Shown here piece after piece: positions 60,597-64,000 of a stretch of DNA of 64,000 nt; position 1 is the first letter of the stretch, and the number at the start of each line of letters is the position of its first letter. The stretch covers positions 3,906,001-3,970,000 of the forward strand of contig NZ_AP022593.1 of NCBI RefSeq assembly GCF_010731815.2, written 5' to 3'. A program made the translations under genes and the position numbers. The notes beneath the pieces were generated by a model that ran no database searches, was not told the DNA's origin, and saw only the letters and a list, made by a program, of their open reading frames with translations. This stretch comes from Mycolicibacterium arabiense. Lineage in GTDB: Bacteria; Actinomycetota; Actinomycetes; Mycobacteriales; Mycobacteriaceae.

Positions 60597-61784
60597 ATGC
60601 AGGAAACCCCGGCCTCGGAGGTCGAATCCGTCGCGAAGGCCCGCCCGCGTAGGCGCTGGCGTCGCCTCGTCGTCGTCTCGGTCATCATGCTGCTGCTGTT
60701 CGGGCTGCCGTGGTGGACGCTCGTCGCGGCCGGAACCCACTGGCCCACGGCAGTAGTCGTGCTGGGCACCGTCATCATCGTGGGCGCGATGGTGGCCCTG
60801 CCCACGATGATGGTCTTCGGGCACGGCCGTCGGCACCGCGACTGGGCCGCCGTCACCGGTGACGTCCTACTCGGCGCGGCCTGGGTGTTCTTCGTCTGGT
60901 CGCTGCTGGGCCAAGTGCTGCGCCTCGCGCTCTTCGCGTTCGGCGTCGACGATCCGGCCAGGTCGCGCATCGTTGCGCTGTCGGTGCTCGCCGTCGCCAC
61001 CACGCTGCTTGTCTGGGGCTACGCCGAGGCGATGCGCGTGCCGCGGGTCAAGCACGTAGACGTCCGCATCGATCGGCTCGGCCGGGGCCTAGACGGCCTG
61101 CGGGTCGTGATGATCACCGACACCCACTACGGGCCGATCGACCGATCCCGTTGGTCCACAAGGACGATCGACCGCGTCAACGAACTCGACGCCGACGTCC
61201 TCTGCCACGTCGGCGACATCGCCGACGGCAGCGCGGAGGTCCGCGAGCCACAGTCCAGGCCGCTCGAGCACGCGCGAGCACGACTCGCGCGCGTCTACGT
61301 AACCGGCAACCACGAGTACATCGGCGAAGCCCAGGGCTGGGTCGACTACATGGCCGACATCGGTTGGGACACACTGCACAACCGGCACATCGTGGTCGAA
61401 CGCGACGGCGACCGCCTCGTGATCGCCGGCGTGGACGACGCCACCGCCAGGGGATCGGGTCAAGCCGGCCACGGAGCGAATCATCAAGCGGCGCTTGCCG
61501 ATGCCGACCCGAACCTGCCGGTGCTCCTGCTCGCGCACCAGCCCAAGCAGATCGACCAGGCCGTGGCGGCGGGGGTGGACCTACAGATCTCCGGCCACAC
61601 CCACGGCGGGCAGATCTGGCCGTTCAACTTCCTGGTCCGGCTCGACCAACCCGTCGTGCACGGTCTCAGCCGCCACGGCGAACGGACGCAGCTCTACACC
61701 AGCCGCGGGACGGGCTTCTGGGGTCCGCCGTTCCGCGTCTTCGCCCCCAGTGAGATCACGGTGCTGACCCTGCGCAGCACCTGA
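60597..61784 (+). CDS. Membrane-anchored metallophosphoesterase
   Basis: 395 residues from ATG 60597. Four or five membrane helices up to about residue 145, then a calcineurin-like phosphoesterase domain. Metal ligands are in MITDTHYGPID, HVGDIADG, VTGNHEYIG, LLAHQPKQID and SGHTHGGQIW. This matches the YaeI/YkuE type that works on phosphodiester or UDP-linked lipids near the membrane. The 212 bp upstream, shared with the 13E12 gene, holds the promoters of both and nothing else that I can identify. Confidence 0.9.
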   Translation: MQETPASEVESVAKARPRRRWRRLVVVSVIMLLLFGLPWWTLVAAGTHWPTAVVVLGTVIIVGAMVALPTMMVFGHGRRHRDWAAVTGDVLLGAAWVFFVWSLLGQVLRLALFAFGVDDPARSRIVALSVLAVATTLLVWGYAEAMRVPRVKHVDVRIDRLGRGLDGLRVVMITDTHYGPIDRSRWSTRTIDRVNELDADVLCHVGDIADGSAEVREPQSRPLEHARARLARVYVTGNHEYIGEAQGWVDYMADIGWDTLHNRHIVVERDGDRLVIAGVDDATARGSGQAGHGANHQAALADADPNLPVLLLAHQPKQIDQAVAAGVDLQISGHTHGGQIWPFNFLVRLDQPVVHGLSRHGERTQLYTSRGTGFWGPPFRVFAPSEITVLTLRST

Positions 61785-61795
61785 CCGCGAGTCCA

Positions 61796-61821
61796 GGTGT
61801 GGCCGCCGAACAGCGGGGTAC
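61796..61821 (+). promoter_or_regulatory. SigF-like promoter GGTGT-N15-GGGTAC
   Basis: GGTGT, 15 bp and GGGTAC, one base from consensus in the -35. It ends 9 bp before ATG 61831, so the message would be leaderless or nearly so, as at the SigF-type Rieske gene. Confidence 0.65.
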
Positions 61822-61830
61822 TCGCCCGCC

Positions 61831-62091
61831 ATGACCACCGCTGGACGACCAACCAACCCCGATCCCGAGGACGCGAAGATCCCGGGACTCGAGCCGGGTG
61901 GCGGCGTGGCCCCTGGTGACACTCCGCCCATCGCCGCGACGACGTCGCAGTCGGCGAACAGGGATCCGATACCGAAGGGCAACCGCTTCACCGCGAGCGG
62001 CGTCACCGGCATCGTCATCGCCGTCGTGGGGGCCATCGCCTTCCTGGTCATCGCCGTGTTCCTGGTGATGTACCTCGTCGGCAAGTACTGA
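61831..62091 (+). CDS. Small DUF6480-type membrane protein
   Basis: 86 residues from ATG 61831. Polar, Pro-rich first half (NPDPEDAKIPGLEPGGGVAP), typical of DUF6480-like stress proteins, then one membrane helix (about 58-83, VTGIVIAVVGAIAFLVIAVF). A SigF-type promoter lies directly upstream. Function unknown. Confidence 0.75.
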   Translation: MTTAGRPTNPDPEDAKIPGLEPGGGVAPGDTPPIAATTSQSANRDPIPKGNRFTASGVTGIVIAVVGAIAFLVIAVFLVMYLVGKY

Positions 62092-62100
62092 CGCCGACCG

Positions 62101-62769
62101 CTACGACGGCTCGGCGCTGTGGATCGCCTCCTGAATCGACCGCTGCACCGAGTGGTCGGAGATGAACAGCATCTCGTCGCCCGCTTCGAGCACGTGCTCG
62201 GGCTGCGGCAGGATCACCTCACCCGCACGGACCACCGTCACCAGGGCCGTATTGCCGGGTAGCGCCAGGTCGGCCACCCGCTGACCGACCAGGGGATTGG
62301 TCGAGGGCAGCGTCATCTTGGCCAGATCGGCTCGGCCCTCGCGCAGTCCCATCAACCGGATCAGATGGCCTACGTCGATCGCGCCCTCGATGCCCGCGAC
62401 CAGGGCGCCCGGCGTGGACACCGCCACGTCGATGCCCCAGGCCTGGCTGAACAGCCACTCGTTGCGGACCTCGTTGATCCGGGCCACCACCCGCGGTACC
62501 CCGAACTCCGTCTTCGCGAGGAGACCCACCACGAGATTGGCCTTGTCGTCACCGGTGGCCGCGATCAACACGTCGCACGTCTGAGCACCCGCCTCCTGAA
62601 GGGCAGTCAGCTCGCAGGCGTCGGCGTTGAGCCAGTCCGCGCCGGGCACGGTCGCGGGTTCGAACCGCCGTCGCTCGCGCTCGATCAACAGCACCTTGTG
62701 GCCGTACTCGAGCAATTCGCGCGCGACGGAGCGGCCGACGTTGCCTGCGCCGGCGATCCCGATTCGCAT
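62101..62769 (-). CDS. TrkA-family (RCK) potassium-transport regulator
   Basis: 222 residues from ATG 62769, with GGAGCG 5 bp upstream; GTG 62784 and ATG 62802 lie upstream in frame. RIGIAGAGNVGRSVARELL is the RCK_N NAD(H)-binding site, with acidic LIERERRR at the end of beta-2. A TrkA_C domain occupies about 140-220. These proteins gate K+ channels or antiporters on NAD(H) or c-di-AMP. The divergent antiporter gene 142 bp away is the obvious partner. Confidence 0.88.
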   Translation of the reverse strand: MRIGIAGAGNVGRSVARELLEYGHKVLLIERERRRFEPATVPGADWLNADACELTALQEAGAQTCDVLIAATGDDKANLVVGLLAKTEFGVPRVVARINEVRNEWLFSQAWGIDVAVSTPGALVAGIEGAIDVGHLIRLMGLREGRADLAKMTLPSTNPLVGQRVADLALPGNTALVTVVRAGEVILPQPEHVLEAGDEMLFISDHSVQRSIQEAIHSAEPS

Positions 62770-62910
62770 CTTGCGCTCCGCCACACGCTCATCTTCCCGC
62801 ATCGGGGCCCGCCGTGAGTCCGCACTGGCGCGGACGACGACCACGCCCGACGGCCGTCGTGCTGATTTACTGACACCCTCGAACGCCACCACGTCTAGCG
62901 GGGATGCCAC

Positions 62911-64000
62911 TTGACCTTGCAGCAGCTGTATCTGGCGCTGTTGATCGGCGGCCTGGTGCTGCTGGCCAGCATCGTCGGAACGCGCGTCGCGACGCGCGTC
63001 GGCTTCCCCAGCCTGCTGTTCTTCCTGCTCGTCGGCGTCGCAGTCGGTGAGGACGGCCTCGGCCTGGACTTCGACGACGTCGAACTCGCCCGCAACGTCT
63101 GCACGGCAGGCCTTGCGGTGATCCTCGTCGAGGGCGGCCTGACCACCCGCTTCTCCGACATCCGCAAGGTGCTGGCACCCGCAGGCGCGCTGGCCACCGT
63201 CGGCATCCTCGCCAGCACGGTCATCACCGCCGTCGGGGCGCACTTCCTGCTGGGCTTGGACTGGCAACTGGCGCTGCTCGTCGGTGCGATCGTCTCCTCG
63301 ACCGACGCCGCCGCCGTGTTCTCCGTGCTGCGCGTGCTGCCGCTGCCGCGCCGAGTGGCCGGCCTGCTCGAGGCGGAGTCCGGCTTCAACGACGCGCCCG
63401 CGGTGATCCTCGTGCTGATGTTCAGCGTGGTGCCGTTCGTGTTCGACCCCGAGGGCCTGATCTCCCACGTGGTCTACGAGCTGGCCGCGGGTGCCGCCAT
63501 CGGACTGGGGTTCGGCTTCCTGGGCGCCGCGACGCTGCGCCGGATAGCGTTGCCCGCATCCGGGCTCTATCCGATCGCGACGTTCGGCCTGGGGCTCGTC
63601 GCGTTCGCCGCCGCAGGCACCGTGCACGCCAGCGGATTCCTCGCCGCCTACCTGGCCGCAGTCGTACTCGCGAACTCCGGTCTGCCACACCGATCGGCCA
63701 CCCGATCCTTCGCCGAGGGGTTCGGCTGGCTGGCGCAGATCGGGCTGTTCGTACTCCTCGGGTTACTCGTCGACCCGAGCGAACTGGCGCCCGACGTCGT
63801 CCCGGCGATCGTCATCGGCCTCGTCCTGCTGCTGGTCGCCCGGCCGCTGTCGGTCGTCGTCTCGCTGATCGGCTTCCGATTGCCGTGGCGCGAGCAGGCC
63901 TTCCTGTCGTGGGCCGGGCTGCGCGGCGCGGTGCCCATCGTGCTCGCCACGTTCCCGATCGTCGCGGGCGTCCCCGACAGCGCCCGGCTGCTCAACATCG
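62911..64000 (+). CDS. CPA-family cation (K+/H+ or Na+/H+) antiporter, 3' end missing
   Basis: Open from TTG 62911 to the window edge (over 363 residues). GGGGA lies 6 bp before the TTG, and a TAG in the same frame at 62896 excludes longer starts. Ten or more membrane helices. VSSTDAAAVFSVLRVLPL holds the conserved ligand region, VILVEGGLTTR and ESGFNDAPAVILV the acidic Asp pair, AFLSWAGLRGAVPIVLA the final motif, as in potassium/proton antiporters of the NhaP2/CvrA type. A C-terminal TrkA_C domain may follow past the edge. Divergent from the RCK gene. Confidence 0.85.
   Translation, partial: MTLQQLYLALLIGGLVLLASIVGTRVATRVGFPSLLFFLLVGVAVGEDGLGLDFDDVELARNVCTAGLAVILVEGGLTTRFSDIRKVLAPAGALATVGILASTVITAVGAHFLLGLDWQLALLVGAIVSSTDAAAVFSVLRVLPLPRRVAGLLEAESGFNDAPAVILVLMFSVVPFVFDPEGLISHVVYELAAGAAIGLGFGFLGAATLRRIALPASGLYPIATFGLGLVAFAAAGTVHASGFLAAYLAAVVLANSGLPHRSATRSFAEGFGWLAQIGLFVLLGLLVDPSELAPDVVPAIVIGLVLLLVARPLSVVVSLIGFRLPWREQAFLSWAGLRGAVPIVLATFPIVAGVPDSARLLNI

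Noticed and set aside
1..64000. tRNA, rRNA and prophage genes
   Set aside because: No sequence resembling these was seen on either strand by eye; a covariance-model scan would be needed to exclude small RNAs.

Overview
The window is high-GC actinobacterial DNA and almost certainly comes from a non-tuberculous Mycobacterium (Mycolicibacterium type). Signs of this are an MmpL-type RND transporter, cutinase-like secreted esterases, a 13E12-type DUF222/HNH gene with a LexA box, a LigD-type polymerase homologue, DUF4383/DUF5313/DUF6480-type small membrane proteins, many GTG starts, many leaderless starts and several textbook mycobacterial SigF promoters. No rRNA, tRNA, CRISPR or phage genes were seen. 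It reads as chromosome, with one insertion sequence.

Layout. 0-3.6 kb: a conserved-TM-helix membrane protein (cut by the window edge), a His-rich DUF4396 membrane protein behind a perfect CsoR-type operator, and a GAF-GGDEF protein. 3.6-9.3 kb: late carotenoid genes (CrtU-like, CruF-like, CruG-like, CrtI-like), then a CDP-alcohol phosphatidyltransferase. 9.3-17.9 kb: BrkB-like membrane protein, S9 peptidase, TetR with duplicated operator, Nudix hydrolase, DUF4383, and a two-component system with a polyproline sensor facing a Gly/Pro-repeat membrane protein. 18-26.6 kb: two cutinase-like proteins, a spore-photoproduct-lyase-like radical SAM protein, two GAF-ANTAR regulators, a 45-residue micro-protein, an SQR-like flavoprotein, a YeaQ-type membrane protein, TetR, and a LigD-type polymerase. 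26.6-30.6 kb: molybdopterin oxidoreductase, PPOX-fold protein, a palindromic repeat block and a hydrolase.

30.6-38.3 kb is a glycine-betaine catabolism operon, read leftwards: dimethylglycine oxidase-like protein, two tandem 11-codon micro-ORFs, sarcosine oxidase, Rieske demethylase, IclR regulator and BCCT transporter. All coding units from the dimethylglycine oxidase to the Rieske gene are joined by ATGA/GTGA overlaps. 38.3-43.4 kb: a broken VOC gene, aldo/keto reductase plus Tat-exported hydrolase, ECF sigma factor, LysR and a degenerate GGDEF protein.

43.5-51.5 kb looks like a SigF island. A back-to-back pair of SigF promoters at 46.75-46.80 kb drives, leftwards, a coupled operon (membrane protein, SDR, permuted MTHFR-like protein, methyltransferase) and, rightwards, a zinc alcohol dehydrogenase and a hypothetical protein. 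Further SigF promoters precede a 34-residue zinc-ribbon micro-protein coupled to a lipase-like hydrolase, and a Rieske protein. A frameshifted IS481-family element with a 6-bp TCTAGA target duplication sits between the last two genes. Two more SigF promoters lie at 24.8 kb (cutinase) and 61.8 kb (DUF6480-type protein).

51.5-64 kb: epimerase and flavin monooxygenase, an OhrR-like MarR regulator, DUF5313, MmpL, acyl-CoA carboxylase beta subunit, 13E12 HNH gene, metallophosphoesterase, a TrkA/RCK protein and a divergent CPA-type cation/proton antiporter that runs off the window.
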